Shown: piece by piece, positions 8,709 through 18,875 of the stretch
How positions within the stretch are numbered: position 1 is the first letter of the stretch
Layout: the number at the start of each line of letters is the position of its first letter
Assembly: GCA_963696525.1 (NCBI GenBank)
Contig: CAVOKO010000009.1
Location: forward strand, 248,001 to 312,000
Length of the DNA: 64,000 nucleotides
Source of the DNA: CAWBRT01 sp963696525
GTDB taxonomy: Bacteria; Acidobacteriota; Terriglobia; Terriglobales; Acidobacteriaceae
Direction of reading: 5' to 3'
Notes under the pieces: model-generated
Database searches by the model: none
The model's input: the letters and a program-made list of their open reading frames with translations, nothing else
What the model was told of the DNA's origin: nothing
Position numbers and translations under genes: made by a program

Positions 8709-11382
8709 GTGAATAACAAAGAAAATACTGAGGCGCTTGGCTTGGAAGTTCTGGAAACCAGGGAGTGGCTGGATTCGCTTGATTACATACTCGAGCACAA
8801 TGGGCCCGAGCGTGCCGGCCGCCTGCTGCAACAACTCGAACTGCATACCGCCCGGAGCGGCTATCGAATGCCGTTCTCGGCGACGACCCCGTACCAGAAT
8901 ACGATTCCGCCGGAGAAGCAGCCGCCGTTTCCAGGGAGCCAGGAAGTAGAGCGGCAAATCAAGAGTCTGGTGCGCTGGAATGCCCTCGCCATGGTTATGC
9001 GCGCCAACAAGGTCGAGGACGGTATAGGCGGACACATTTCGACGTATGCCTCGGCCGCTACTCTCTATGAGGTCGGGTTCAATCATTGTTTCCACGCCCG
9101 CACGCCGGACGGAGACCGGGACCTGGTCTACTTCCAGGGACACGCCTCGCCCGGCATCTACGCGCGAGCGTTTCTGGAGGGCCGCATCTCGCGCGATCAA
9201 CTGGAAAATTTCCGCCGCGAGTCGAAGGGCGGGCTCAGTTCGTATCCCCACCCGTGGCTGATGCCGCACTTCTGGGAATTTCCTACCGTATCGATGGGCT
9301 TGGGTCCGATCCAGGCGATTTACCAGGCGCGTTTCAACCGCTACCTCGAAAACCGCGGCTTGAAGGAATCGACAGGGCGGTACGATATGGGCTTTCCTCG
9401 GAGACGGCGAGACCGACGAACCGGAAGCCCTGGGTGCCATCGCCTTGGCGGCCCGCGAAAAACTCGACAACCTGATCTTCGTCATCAATTGCAATCTACA
9501 GCGTCTGGATGGCCCGGTACGCGGCAACGGAAAAATCATTCAAGAGCTGGAAGCCGACTTCCGCGGTACTGGCTGGAACGTCATCAAGGTCATTTGGGGC
9601 AGCGATTGGGATCCATTGATCGCCAAGGATCGCGATGGCCTGCTGGTGAAGCGCATGGGCGAGGTTACGGATGGACAGTTTCAGAAGTACTTCGTCTCCA
9701 GTGGCGCGTACTTCCGGCAAAATTTCTTCGGCACCGATCCGCGTCTGCTCAAAATGGTGGAGCACCTGAGCGATGAGCAACTGGCCAAGATGCGCCTGGG
9801 AGGCCACGATCCGATCAAGGTCTATGCCGCCTACAAGGCCGCACTGGAGCACCGTGGATCGCCGACGGTGATTCTGGCCAAAACCATCAAAGGCTACGGC
9901 TTGGGCGAAAGCGGTGAAGGCAGAAATATCACTCACCAGCAGAAAAAGATCAACGATGAAGAGTTGATGAGGTTCCGCTCGCGCTTTGGCATTCCGATTC
10001 CGGATGAGCAGCTGCACGACGCGCCCTTCTACTGTCCCCCGCCGGATAGCCCCGAGATCATCTACCTGCAGGAGAAGCGGAAGGCGCTGGGCGGCTATCT
10101 TCCCGAGCGCAAAGTGCGCGCCGCGAAGCTGGCGCCGATCAAGGAAGAGTTGTTCGAGGAGTTCTACAAAGGAACCGAAAGCCGCAAGGTTTCGACCACC
10201 ATGGTGCTGGTGCGCATGATCGCAAAAATGGTTCGCGATCACGACTTCGGCAAACTGATTGTGCCCATCGTTCCGGATGAGGCGCGAACCTTCGGCATGG
10301 AAGCATTGTTCCGGCAAATCGGAATCTACTCCAGCGTGGGCCAGTTGTACGAGCCGGTGGACATGGACACTCTGCTCTATTACAAGGAAGCTAAAGACGG
10401 GCAGATCCTGGAGGAAGGAATCACCGAAGCCGGCGGGATGTCGTCGTTTATCGCCGCCGGAACCTCCTACGCCAACCACGGAATTAACACCATTCCGTTC
10501 TTTATTTTCTATTCGATGTTTGGACTGCAGCGCGTCGGCGACCTGGTATGGGCCGCAGGCGACCAGCGCACCCACGGCTTTGTCGTCGGCGGTACCGCCG
10601 GACGCACGACGCTGGCCGGCGAAGGACTGCAACATCAGGACGGCAACAGCCAACTGCTGGCGTATCCGGTGCCCAACCTGGTGGCCTACGACCCGGCGTT
10701 CGCCTACGAACTGGCGATCATCATCCAGGACGGCATTCGCCGGATGTATGTCGAGCAGGAAGACATTTTCTACTACATCACGGTGATGAACGAGCCCTGG
10801 GAACAGCCCGAAATGCCGCAAGGCGTGCGCGACGGCGTTCTGAAAGGCATGTACCTGTTTAGGAAATCCGGAAAGCAGGATGCCAAACTGCACGCCCAGC
10901 TCATGGGCAGCGGAGCGATTCTGCTCGAAGTGCTCAAGGCACAGGAAATTCTGGAGACTAAATTCGGGGTTGCCAGCGATGTGTGGAGCGTGACCAGCTA
11001 CAAGCAACTCTACATGGACGGCAATGCTTGCGCCCGCTGGAACATGCTGCACCCCGGCGAGCCAGCGCGCGTGCCTTTCCTTACGCAGATGACGAAAGAC
11101 GCCCCCGGCGTTTTCGTAGCCGCCTCCGATTACGTGAAAACGCTGCCGGAATCGGTTTCGCAGTGGCTGCCGGGACCGCTGGTCGCACTCGGCACGGACG
11201 GCTTTGGCCGCAGTGAGGGCCGCGCCGCGCTCCGCGACTTTTTCGAAGTCGACGCCAAGCATATCGTGTTGGCCACGCTTACGGGACTGCTGCGCGAGGG
11301 CCAGATCACGGCCGCTTGCGTGCAAACGGCGGTCAAGGAACTCGGGATCGATCCGGAGAAGCCAAATCCAGCGGTTTCGTAA
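8709..11382 (+). CDS. aceE: Pyruvate dehydrogenase E1 component (homodimeric type), one frameshift
   Basis: Thiamine-diphosphate-dependent decarboxylase that starts the pyruvate dehydrogenase complex, of about 890 residues as usual for the homodimeric type. The GTG start follows AGGGGAAG. The first frame runs from 8709 and carries the family N terminus up to about 9384; the rest, including the thiamine motif GDGETDEPEA ending in NCNLQ, continues in the next frame to 11382. Reading one base fewer near 9384-9387 (RY then WAFLGDGETDEP) restores one continuous protein. A sequencing insertion is more likely than a true mutation because the rest is well conserved. E2 follows after 27 bases. Confidence 0.9.
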
Positions 11383-11409
11383 AACGCATACCCGAAGAAA
11401 GGACTGATC

Positions 11410-12864
11410 GTGGCGATCGAATTCAAGCTGCCGGAACTGGGTGAAAACATCGAATCGGGCGACTTGGTCCGGGTGATCGTTTCGCCCGGTGCGCAGGTGA
11501 ACGAAGGCGACCCCGTCATCGAATTGGAGACGGACAAGGCAGTCATCGAGGTTCCGTCGACGATTGCGGGCACAGTCGGCGAGATCAAGGTCAAGCAGGG
11601 CGATAAAGTCAAAGTGGGGCAGGTGATATTTACGCTTGCGGAAGGCAAGGCTGCCGAAACCAAAGCGGCTCCAGCGGCCAAAGCGGAGCTCGCCGCCGCG
11701 CCCGCTCAACAGGCTTCCTCTGCAGGCGCTCCAGCGGAGCAACCGAAACCGATGGATGCCGGCCTTGCGCCTGCGGACTTCAGGACTCAGGAAGCTGCCC
11801 GCGATAGCTACGCGCGAGCCCGCGAATTGGAGGGAAAGAGCGAGGAGGAGGCTTTTCCGCCCGATGCTCGCCGCGAAGAACCGCAACCGGTGCTGCCTTC
11901 TCAATTGACCAAGACGGCCGGGCCGGAGCACCGTCCGCCGTTGCCGGCTTCTCCCGCGGTTCGCCGTTTGGCGCGCGAATTGGGGGTCGACATCTACCAC
12001 GTGCGCGGCGGCGGTCCGGGCGGGCGCATCCTGGAAGAAGACGTCAAGGCTTACGCTAAATCGGTGATCAGTAGTGCTAGCGCGGCCATAGCGGGAGCCG
12101 CCATGGGATCGGGATTCGTGCGTCCAGCGCCGCAACTGCCGGACTTTTCCAAGTGGGGGCCGATTGAGAAAGTTTCGATGCGGGCCATCCGCCGCAAGAC
12201 CGCCGAGCATCTTGCCGAGGCCTGGAATACCATCCCGCACGTTACCCAGCACGATCTGGCCGACGTCACCGAACTGGAAGAGCTGCGCAAGCGCTTCTCC
12301 GCCAAAGCCGAAGTTGCCGGCGGCAAGATGACAGTCACAGCGATTGCGCTCAAAGTCGTGGCTTCGGCGCTCAGGGTGTTTCCGCAGTTTAATGCCAGCA
12401 TCGATGTGCGGGGCGAAGAGGTGATCTACAAGCGCTACATTCACATCGGCGTTGCGGTCGATACCGATCGCGGATTGCTGGTGCCGGTGATTCGCGAAGT
12501 GGACCGCAAGAACATCGTCGAGCTGGCCGTGGAGCTGACGCAGATTTCGCTCAAGGCGAAAAATAAAAAGCTCACCCCCGAGGACATGGAGGGCGGTACT
12601 TTTACCATCACCAATCTTGGCGGGGTTGGGGGCACGTACTTCACTCCGATCGTGAATTATCCGGAGGTCGCTATCCTCGGTATGTCGCGCTCGCGCATCG
12701 AGCCGGTGTGGGTCAAGGACAAAGACAAATTCGAGCCGCGGCTGATGCTGCCCGTTTCGCTCTCCTACGATCATCGGTTGATCGATGGGGCCGATGCCGC
12801 GCGCTTCGTACGATGGATCGTAGAGGCCCTGGAACAGCCGTTCCTGTTGTCCGTGCAAGGATAG
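11410..12864 (+). CDS. aceF: Dihydrolipoamide acetyltransferase, E2 of pyruvate dehydrogenase
   Basis: Core subunit that transfers the acetyl group from lipoamide to CoA. The 484 residues show one N-terminal lipoyl domain with the lipoylated Lys in ELETDKAVIEV, an Ala/Pro-rich linker, a peripheral subunit-binding domain (SPAVRRLARELGVDI to GGRILEEDV, near residues 180-215), and a C-terminal catalytic domain ending in YDHRLIDGADAARF with the active-site His and Asp. The start is a GTG preceded by AAAGGA. It sits between aceE and lpd, so all three complex components are encoded together. Confidence 0.95.
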   Translation: MAIEFKLPELGENIESGDLVRVIVSPGAQVNEGDPVIELETDKAVIEVPSTIAGTVGEIKVKQGDKVKVGQVIFTLAEGKAAETKAAPAAKAELAAAPAQQASSAGAPAEQPKPMDAGLAPADFRTQEAARDSYARARELEGKSEEEAFPPDARREEPQPVLPSQLTKTAGPEHRPPLPASPAVRRLARELGVDIYHVRGGGPGGRILEEDVKAYAKSVISSASAAIAGAAMGSGFVRPAPQLPDFSKWGPIEKVSMRAIRRKTAEHLAEAWNTIPHVTQHDLADVTELEELRKRFSAKAEVAGGKMTVTAIALKVVASALRVFPQFNASIDVRGEEVIYKRYIHIGVAVDTDRGLLVPVIREVDRKNIVELAVELTQISLKAKNKKLTPEDMEGGTFTITNLGGVGGTYFTPIVNYPEVAILGMSRSRIEPVWVKDKDKFEPRLMLPVSLSYDHRLIDGADAARFVRWIVEALEQPFLLSVQG

Positions 12865-12991
12865 CCACCCCAAGCCCAGACGCAAAAGTCGGCGTCTGCC
12901 GGGGACTCCGGCCATGGGTGACTGGTGTTTTCAAGTTGGTGACCCGATACCAAGTTCAAACCGGCCCACTATCAAGGATAGGAAAAAAGAG

Positions 12992-14450
12992 ATGGCAGAA
13001 AATACCTCGCCGATTGCTCCGGCCACGGCAACCCCAGCCGGGAACCCCATCAACCTCGCCATAATTGGCGGCGGGCCGGGCGGCTACGCGGCCGCTTTCC
13101 TGGCCAACGATCTCGGCATGAAAGTTACCTTGATCGACCTGGAAAAAAATCCCGGCGGCGTATGCCTGTACAGGGGTTGCATTCCCTCGAAGGCGCTGCT
13201 GCACGTCGCGGCCGTGATCAATGAAGCCCAGCACTCCTCGACGTGGGGAGTGGAGTTCGCCGCACCCAAGATCGACGTGAACAAATTGCGCGCGTTCAAG
13301 CAAGGCGTCGTCGACAAGCTCACCGGCGGGCTGGGCATGATCTACCAAGCAGCGCAAGATAACTTACATCCAGGGACGCGCCAGCTTTGTCGATGCCAAG
13401 ACTTTGCGCGTGGAAAAACTCGGAGCCGGCGAGGAGACGCTGAGTTTCGATCGCATCCTGATCGCCACCGGTTCGCGCCCCACCACCATTCCGGCGCTTT
13501 CCATCAAGAGCCCACGGGTGATGGACTCGACCGGAGCCCTCAACCTGGAAGAGGTGCCGAAGAGCCTGCTGGTGGTTGGCGGAGGCTATATCGGCCTGGA
13601 AATGGGTACGGTCTACTCGGCGCTTGGCAGCCGCGTCAGCGTGGTGGAAATGCTGGATGGCCTGCTGCCCGGCGCCGACCGCGACCTGGTTCTGCCGCTG
13701 CACAAACGGCTCGAAAAACAGTTTGAGAGCATTATGCTCAAGACCTCCGTCGAATCGCTCAAAGAGGAAAGCGGCGGAATTCGCGTGACCTTCAAGGGCG
13801 ACGTCAAGGAGAAGGAGAAAGTTTACGACCGGGTTCTCATCTCGGTGGGACGCCGGCCGAACTCGCAGATCCCCGGACTGGAAAAAACCAAGGTGGTCGT
13901 CGGAGCCAAAGGCTTCATCGAGATCAACAAGCAATTGCAGACCGCCGACCCAACCATCTACGCCATTGGCGACGTGGTCGGAGAGCCGATGCTGGCCCAC
14001 AAAGCTTCGCACGAGGGTCGCACGGCGGTGGAACACATAGCGGGCAAAAAGGTGTCCTTTGAGCCGTATGCGATTCCCGCCGTGGTCTTCACCGATCCCG
14101 AAATCGCCTGGGCCGGGTTGACTGAAACCCAGGCGAAAAACGAAGGACGCGAAATCAAAATTGCGAAGTTTCCCTGGGGCGCTTCCGGCCGGGCGGTCAC
14201 GCTCGATCGTACCGAAGGGGTCACCAAACTAGTGATCGATCCAAAGACAGAGCGCATCCTTGGCATCGGTATATGTGGACCGTCGGCAGGAGAGATGATT
14301 GCCGAAGGCGTGCTGGCAATCGAGATGGGAGCAACCGCGATGGATCTGGAACTGACCATCCATCCGCATCCGACGCTCTCTGAAACCATCATGGAAGCCG
14401 CCGAGGTCTTCTACGGAACCAGCACCGATATGTATCGGCCAAAACGGTAG
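12992..14450 (+). CDS. lpdA: Dihydrolipoamide dehydrogenase, E3, one frameshift
   Basis: Flavoprotein that reoxidises dihydrolipoamide with NAD+. The first frame, from an ATG preceded by GGATAGGAAAAAAGAG, has the FAD motif IGGGPGGYAAAF and the redox disulfide in GGVCLYRGCIPSKAL. After GMIYQA the frame breaks at base 13351, where one extra A appears; removing it gives a continuous protein through the NAD motif VVGGGYIGLEMG to the C-terminal dimerisation domain with IHPHPTLSE, which holds the catalytic His. The length of about 485 residues is normal once joined. A sequencing insertion is likely. Confidence 0.92.
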
Positions 14451-14485
14451 CGAGGCTCAGATCTCAGCTGGGATCCGGGGGCCGT

Positions 14486-15535
14486 TTACGCGCCGTGCAC
14501 CAGCAGGTGCAGGAGCCAGTAGCCTGCGGCTGAGACCAGCGCGGAGGCCGGAATCGTCACCACCCAAGCCCACACGATGCGTTGCGCGACGCCCCAGCGA
14601 ACCGCCGAAAGCCGGGTGGTGGTGCCGACCCCGATGATGGCTCCGGTAATGGTGTGTGTAGTGCTCACAGGGATGCCGGCCAGCGCGGTGCCAAACAGGG
14701 TGATGGCCCCGGCAGCCTCCGCGCAGAATCCGCCCACCGGTTTCAGTTTGGTGATCTTTGAGCCCATGGTATGGACAATGCGCCAGCCGCCGAAGTAAGT
14801 GCCCATCGCGATGGCCAAGTGCGCGCACAGAATGATGGGCCAGTGGTACTTGCCCCAGTCGTGAGCCAAGTCAACGCGAGTCATCACGCCGCCGGCATAA
14901 AGCGCTCCGGCGATAATTCCCATGGTCTTCTGGGCGTCATTGCCGCCGTGCCCGAGGCTGTAACAAGCCGCAGAAAGCAGTTGCAGTTTGCGAAACCAGG
15001 TGTCGACCTGCCGCGGAGCGCTTCGTCGGAAGATCCACGACACGGCGACCATGAACGTGAAGCCGAGGACGAGTCCCATAACCGGCGCGACAAATATGAA
15101 GAGGATGGTTTTCGTCCAGCCGCTTGCCAGGATGACCCCGAAGGCCTTGCCCCAGCCTCGGACAATTGCCGCCCGCGCGATCGCCGCCCCGGCGTAGGCG
15201 CCAATCAAGGCGTGCGAGGATGATGTCGGCAGCCCCCACCACCAAGTCAGCAAATCCCAGACGCAAGCGCCCAGCAGCCCGGCCAGTACCACGTACTGGG
15301 TTACAATTTCTAGATCGATCATGCCCCGACCGATGGTGTTGGCCACGGCCGTGCCAAAGAAAAATGCGGCGACAAAATTAAAGAAAGCAGCCCAGACGAC
15401 CGCCAATTTTGGCGACAAAACACGAGTGGAAACCACCGTGGCGATACTGTTGGCCGCGTCGTGAAAACCGTTCAGAAAGTCGAAGGTCAGTGCGACCAGC
15501 ACGGTCAGAGCCAGCAGCAGGATATCTAAGCTCAC
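14486..15535 (-). CDS. pit: PiT-family inorganic phosphate permease
   Basis: Low-affinity phosphate/cation symporter in the inner membrane. The 349 residues hold about ten hydrophobic segments and the two signature repeats of the family: FDFLNGFHDAANSIATVV at the N terminus, with the conserved GFHDxAN, and GHGGNDAQKTMG in the second half. GLPTSSSHALIGAY is the other PiT hallmark. It lies 87 bases downstream of a DUF47 gene on the same strand, the usual Pit accessory arrangement, and converges with lpd. A second, longer PiT transporter occurs at 32578-34069. Confidence 0.94.
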   Translation of the reverse strand: MSLDILLLALTVLVALTFDFLNGFHDAANSIATVVSTRVLSPKLAVVWAAFFNFVAAFFFGTAVANTIGRGMIDLEIVTQYVVLAGLLGACVWDLLTWWWGLPTSSSHALIGAYAGAAIARAAIVRGWGKAFGVILASGWTKTILFIFVAPVMGLVLGFTFMVAVSWIFRRSAPRQVDTWFRKLQLLSAACYSLGHGGNDAQKTMGIIAGALYAGGVMTRVDLAHDWGKYHWPIILCAHLAIAMGTYFGGWRIVHTMGSKITKLKPVGGFCAEAAGAITLFGTALAGIPVSTTHTITGAIIGVGTTTRLSAVRWGVAQRIVWAWVVTIPASALVSAAGYWLLHLLVHGA

Positions 15536-15622
15536 AGGCGGGTTTCCTCGAAGCTGCGATACCTGCCCGCGATGCAGTGGCTGCCAGCGTGTGCAGAATG
15601 GACAACGGCCGTGGAATGGTCG

Positions 15623-16234
15623 CTAGGCATGTTTCAGAACCACGGTCTCCAACACGTTGGCGGCATCTTCGGCCTTGTCCGTGGCCATCTCAAGGACCTC
15701 GAGTAATTCTTTATGCTTAATCAGGAGTACGGGATCTGTTTCTTCTTCGAAAATTTTCCCAATGGCGCCCCGGCAAATCGTATCGGCCATGTTTTCCAGC
15801 CGATTGATCTCTACGCAGTGCGGCAGAATTCCGTCCGGCTTCTCGAGCATCCCCACTGCCTTGGACAATTCTTCGGCTTGCCGCACAATCACCGAGGCCA
15901 GCTCCGCCGCGGCCGCCGGAGGGCAATCGATTTTATAGATAATAAGGCGGTCGCTCGCGCCATTCACGCGATCGAGAACGTCGTCCAGGCGCGACGCAAG
16001 TTCGGCGATGTCTTCGCGGTCGAACGGAGTGATGAACGTCTGGTTCAGCTTGACATAGATATTGTGGGTCATTTCGTCGCCGCGACGCTCAAGTTCCTTG
16101 ATGCGATTTACCGAGTCCTGAACCTGCTGGAAATTGAGAAAAAGGTCGCGCAAAACGGTTGCACCCTGGGCGACGTTGTTCGCAATTTCCACGAACATGT
16201 CGAAGAACTGGGTGTCTCGCGGGATCAATCGCAT
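15623..16234 (-). CDS. DUF47/PhoU-like phosphate transport regulator
   Basis: A 203-residue all-helical cytoplasmic protein of the DUF47 (YkaA/PhoU-related) family, recognisable by its N-terminal FFDMFVEIANNVAQGA and the central EVARRGD-like segment, here KELERRGDEMTH. Members are encoded beside PiT permeases and are thought to control phosphate uptake. It is upstream of the pit gene in the same direction, so the pair probably forms an operon. Family and role are established by context; the mechanism is not. Confidence 0.9.
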   Translation of the reverse strand: MRLIPRDTQFFDMFVEIANNVAQGATVLRDLFLNFQQVQDSVNRIKELERRGDEMTHNIYVKLNQTFITPFDREDIAELASRLDDVLDRVNGASDRLIIYKIDCPPAAAAELASVIVRQAEELSKAVGMLEKPDGILPHCVEINRLENMADTICRGAIGKIFEEETDPVLLIKHKELLEVLEMATDKAEDAANVLETVVLKHA

Positions 16235-16610
16235 AAGATATCGGAACCTGTAGCGCCGGTGCGGTTACAGACACCCGCGCTCGCCTTGTTAAAGTCAGGT
16301 AAATATCTCATTCGGGCGGGCGGGCGTCAAACGGTCTTGGCCTGCTATACTTAAAGTTTCGCCTCTACCTTCTCCAAACCGCTGTCTTGATCACCGCAAG
16401 CCGCCTCGCGAAGCGCTCAAAATCAAACGAACTTCACCCCAGTCCGCACCAGACAGCGGAGCGAGCGTCAAGGGCGGTAGGCATAAACGTTGATCTCGGT
16501 GGCATAGCTGGTGGCAAGCATCACGGGCGGGGTTCGGCAGGTTGGGCTGTATAGACCGGGGAGCAAGGAGCTTCCATGGGAGGATGATTCAAATCTGAAA
16601 TAGCTATTCC
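16235..16610. other. Gene-free stretch between DUF47 and the 75-residue gene
   Basis: About 375 bases without a convincing reading frame. It must contain the promoter of the DUF47-pit pair near 16240-16350, but I see no clear -35/-10 pair. No repeat family found elsewhere in the window occurs here. Confidence 0.5.
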
Positions 16611-16639
16611 AAAAAACCGAAAGGCCGCACAAGGCGGCC
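16611..16639 (-). terminator. Intrinsic terminator of the 75-residue gene
   Basis: On the minus strand a GGCCGC / GCGGCC stem of six pairs with a five-base loop is followed by TTTCGGTTTTTT. It lies 27 bases after the stop codon of the gene at 16666-16893, the right place for a rho-independent terminator. Confidence 0.72.
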
Positions 16640-16665
16640 CGGCGAGTTTCCAGATGCGAGTACGT

Positions 16666-16893
16666 CTACAACGTCGACTCGATCTCAAACCCCCACGCCT
16701 CAAGAAGAGGTTCGGGAATGTATTTCGAGTTCTTGTTGCGACGCGCCCACTCGCGAAGACGAGTTGAGCGGATGTACTGATCGGGTTGCAGTTTAAATTC
16801 GCGAACGACCTGCTCGAATTCAGTAATAGTTGGAGTTACCGGTCCAATCGGTTCAGGCTTACCCCAATTAGGATTGCCGCGTCTCTTTGCCAT
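16666..16893 (-). CDS. 75-residue orphan protein, copy 1
   Basis: A basic 75-residue protein of unknown function beginning MAKRRGNPNWGKPEP and ending PEPLLEAWGFEIESTL. A second copy of exactly the same length at 37127-37354 differs at only about 13 positions, and a truncated third copy lies at 38551-38613, so the frame is under selection. It has no membrane segment or recognised domain. A terminator follows directly, so this copy is monocistronic, whereas the other two lie downstream of Crp-type regulators. A nucleic-acid-binding role would fit the charge but is only a guess. Confidence 0.82.
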   Translation of the reverse strand: MAKRRGNPNWGKPEPIGPVTPTITEFEQVVREFKLQPDQYIRSTRLREWARRNKNSKYIPEPLLEAWGFEIESTL

Positions 16894-17053
16894 AAACTCA
16901 GTTCTACCTCTGCGCTAAGATTGATCCAAATTGATACAAATTAATATTTTCCGGGAATCTTGCTTCTGGGATCTTTCTCTTTAGACTCTTGGAGCCTGAA
17001 AAAGTTTCGGCCAGTTTGTCCGGAACCTTACTGATGGGTAGTTATAGTCAGTC

Positions 17054-17080
17054 AAAAACATCCCATTCTACGATGTTTTT
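17054..17080. repeat. Perfect 9-bp inverted repeat
   Basis: AAAAACATC and GATGTTTTT are exact reverse complements separated by nine bases (CCATTCTAC). It lies in a long gene-free stretch, 160 bases upstream of the 75-residue gene on the other side of its start. It could be an operator or a weak terminator. No protein binding can be inferred. Confidence 0.6.
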
Positions 17081-17465
17081 GCGGCCTGGGCAATAGATTA
17101 TACCCATGAAACGCGATCAAACCCGGACCGCAGTTCATGGCCGGGAAGGACACCGGGGGAGTCGCCGGAAGTCATAGTTGATTAAGCAGTTATAGGGATC
17201 AATAGGATGACAGCGGGCGCCGCTGGTGGATTTCCCGAAGCCCAGCCTAAGGCGATGCACCTTATGCAGGTCAATTCCTGCTGTCGTTTCTCACCCAAAG
17301 GCTAAGCAGAGCTGCCCCACAGGAACATAGATCCAGGACTTCGTCTCCGGAGGCGAAACTGTGCGGTGTCGCTGCCGCCTCAGGCCCCAATTCCAATCCA
17401 GGGCATAGGCGCTCTGGATGGATGAATCCGGAATCCGGTGCACTTTTTCCCATTTAGACACCACC
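17081..17465. other. Gene-free stretch
   Basis: No reading frame here looks coding; short open frames on both strands lack ribosome sites and family motifs. Together with 16894-17053 it makes a 570-base spacer between the 75-residue gene and the glycosyltransferase remnant. Confidence 0.5.
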
Positions 17466-17610
17466 AAGGTGGCGATTATATTGCCGATCATTGCGACAGT
17501 TCTCAATGAGGTCCAGGATATCGGCAGGCTTGCCTTCATCCTGTTTGCACAGAATCCTGCCCCGGCCGAGGTCATCATTGTGGACGGCGGCTCCACGGTA
17601 CCACCAAGAC
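17466..17610 (+). pseudogene. Possible remnant of a family 2 glycosyltransferase N terminus
   Basis: One frame reads KVAIILPI, then TVLNEVQDIGRL and PAEVIIVDGGST, matching the first beta-alpha-beta unit of family 2 glycosyltransferases (a hydrophobic strand, LNExxxIxxL, and the nucleotide-binding DGGSTD). After the DGGST motif the similarity stops. It is on the opposite strand to the intact family 2 enzyme at 17804-18598, so it is not simply that gene's missing start. The call rests on one motif pair. Confidence 0.35.
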
Positions 17611-17803
17611 TGGAACTACATTCGCCGCAGCCGGTCACGCGCTCTTCTCGCCCGCTTTCTCTTTTCCATCGTTGTTCCCTGGATCATTACCGCAAACCAG
17701 ATTCGCGGCAACCTTACCAGAAAGTTCCCTCCCAACCGCCAGAACATCTAGGAGCTGGTCTAGAGCAAAGCACACGATGACCCTGGCACCCAAAACCGTG
17801 GGG

Positions 17804-18598
17804 TCACACTGGCGGTCCGGCTTGTCGGCACCGACCTTGGTCGCGTGACAGCTCCCATGCCTTGGCATATTTCCAGCTTACGTAGGCGGAGTGATAAAGG
17901 TGCAGCAGCAGGCCCTCGCGCCCGTCGAGGAACCCTAGGCGGCAAAAATAGTGATAGAGGAACGTAGCCAGCGGCCGCACCACGATGTTGAGCACGCTGA
18001 AGCGGCGGTACCCCTTCGCAACCACCATCTTCGCGCCCAGAGACGAGTAGCGGTTCATGTACTCGAGGTAATAGGACAACGTGGGATACGTGTAGTGCAC
18101 AAGCGCGTGGCGGAAGCGTTCGACGTGCCCCCGGCTTTTGAGTTCAAAGTGATCATGCGGATCGAAGCCGGTGGAATAGCCGACGCCCCGCCGGAACAAC
18201 CGCAATTTCAGATCGGGATAGAAGCCGCCGTGCCGCATCCATCTTCCGAGGAAGAGATTCTGGCGCGGTACTGAGTAGCCCTCGACCTTCGAATTCGCGG
18301 CGAGAACGCCACGGATCTCGTCGGCCAAGTCGGGCGAGACTTGCTCGTCGGCATCCAGCGAGAGAATCCAGTTTTGGGTGCAGAGCTCCAGCGCATAATT
18401 CTTTTGCGCCACATAGCCCTTCCAGGGCTCGACGAAAATCTTGACCTTCGGGCCGTAGCCGCGCGCAATCTCCAGCGTGCGATCGGTCGAACCGGAGTCG
18501 ACCAGGATGATCTCCTCGGCGACCTCGAAAACGCTCAACAGCGTGCGTGCGATGTTCTTTTCTTCGTTGCAGCAGATAATGCAAACGGAAAGCGGCAT
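17804..18598 (-). CDS. Family 2 glycosyltransferase (LPS core type, WaaE/KdtX-like)
   Basis: A cytoplasmic or membrane-associated inverting glycosyltransferase of about 264 residues, using a nucleotide sugar, probably for lipopolysaccharide or another surface glycan. It has CIICCNEEKNIARTL, the DSGSTDRT UDP-binding motif, the LDADEQ metal-binding DxD-type motif and a C-terminal aromatic, partly hydrophobic region, as in WaaE-like enzymes. I prefer the ATG at 18598; a GTG at 18652 would add 18 residues, but a TATAAT hexamer lies only about seven bases upstream of it. It stands alone, between gene-poor regions. Confidence 0.88.
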   Translation of the reverse strand: MPLSVCIICCNEEKNIARTLLSVFEVAEEIILVDSGSTDRTLEIARGYGPKVKIFVEPWKGYVAQKNYALELCTQNWILSLDADEQVSPDLADEIRGVLAANSKVEGYSVPRQNLFLGRWMRHGGFYPDLKLRLFRRGVGYSTGFDPHDHFELKSRGHVERFRHALVHYTYPTLSYYLEYMNRYSSLGAKMVVAKGYRRFSVLNIVVRPLATFLYHYFCRLGFLDGREGLLLHLYHSAYVSWKYAKAWELSRDQGRCRQAGPPV

Positions 18599-18658
18599 GA
18601 GTGTATTTGCAGATTCAGAGTTAACAGGAATCTCGCTTTTGAGTCCTGTCACGCCCGC

Positions 18659-18664
18659 ATTATA
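18659..18664 (-). promoter_or_regulatory. Candidate -10 box of the family 2 glycosyltransferase
   Basis: The minus strand reads TATAAT exactly. A start of transcription about seven bases downstream would give a leader of some 55 bases before the ATG at 18598. The -35 region is weak, so this is a moderate call. Confidence 0.4.
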
Positions 18665-18875
18665 CTGCTCGCGGCCGACTTCTGAAGGCCAAGCCCCATC
18701 TGCGGTCGAGAAGCTATGTAATGCGGAGAACCAGTAGCCAAAGGCCGTGGGCGCGTTGGCTACAGCAACGGCTCACCTCTGTTCGTGTGTTCATAGCGAA
18801 CGAATCTGAACCATGAAGCCGGATTCCCGCCAGCGTTTTTCCATTTCCATGGGTAAGCGGGGCGGGTGGGGCGCT

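Noticed and set aside
9496..12915. 1139-codon minus-strand open frame
   Set aside because: Lies exactly antisense to aceE and the E2 gene, both with full family motifs. Codon bias of the GC-rich genes opens the opposite frame; no domain is recognisable.
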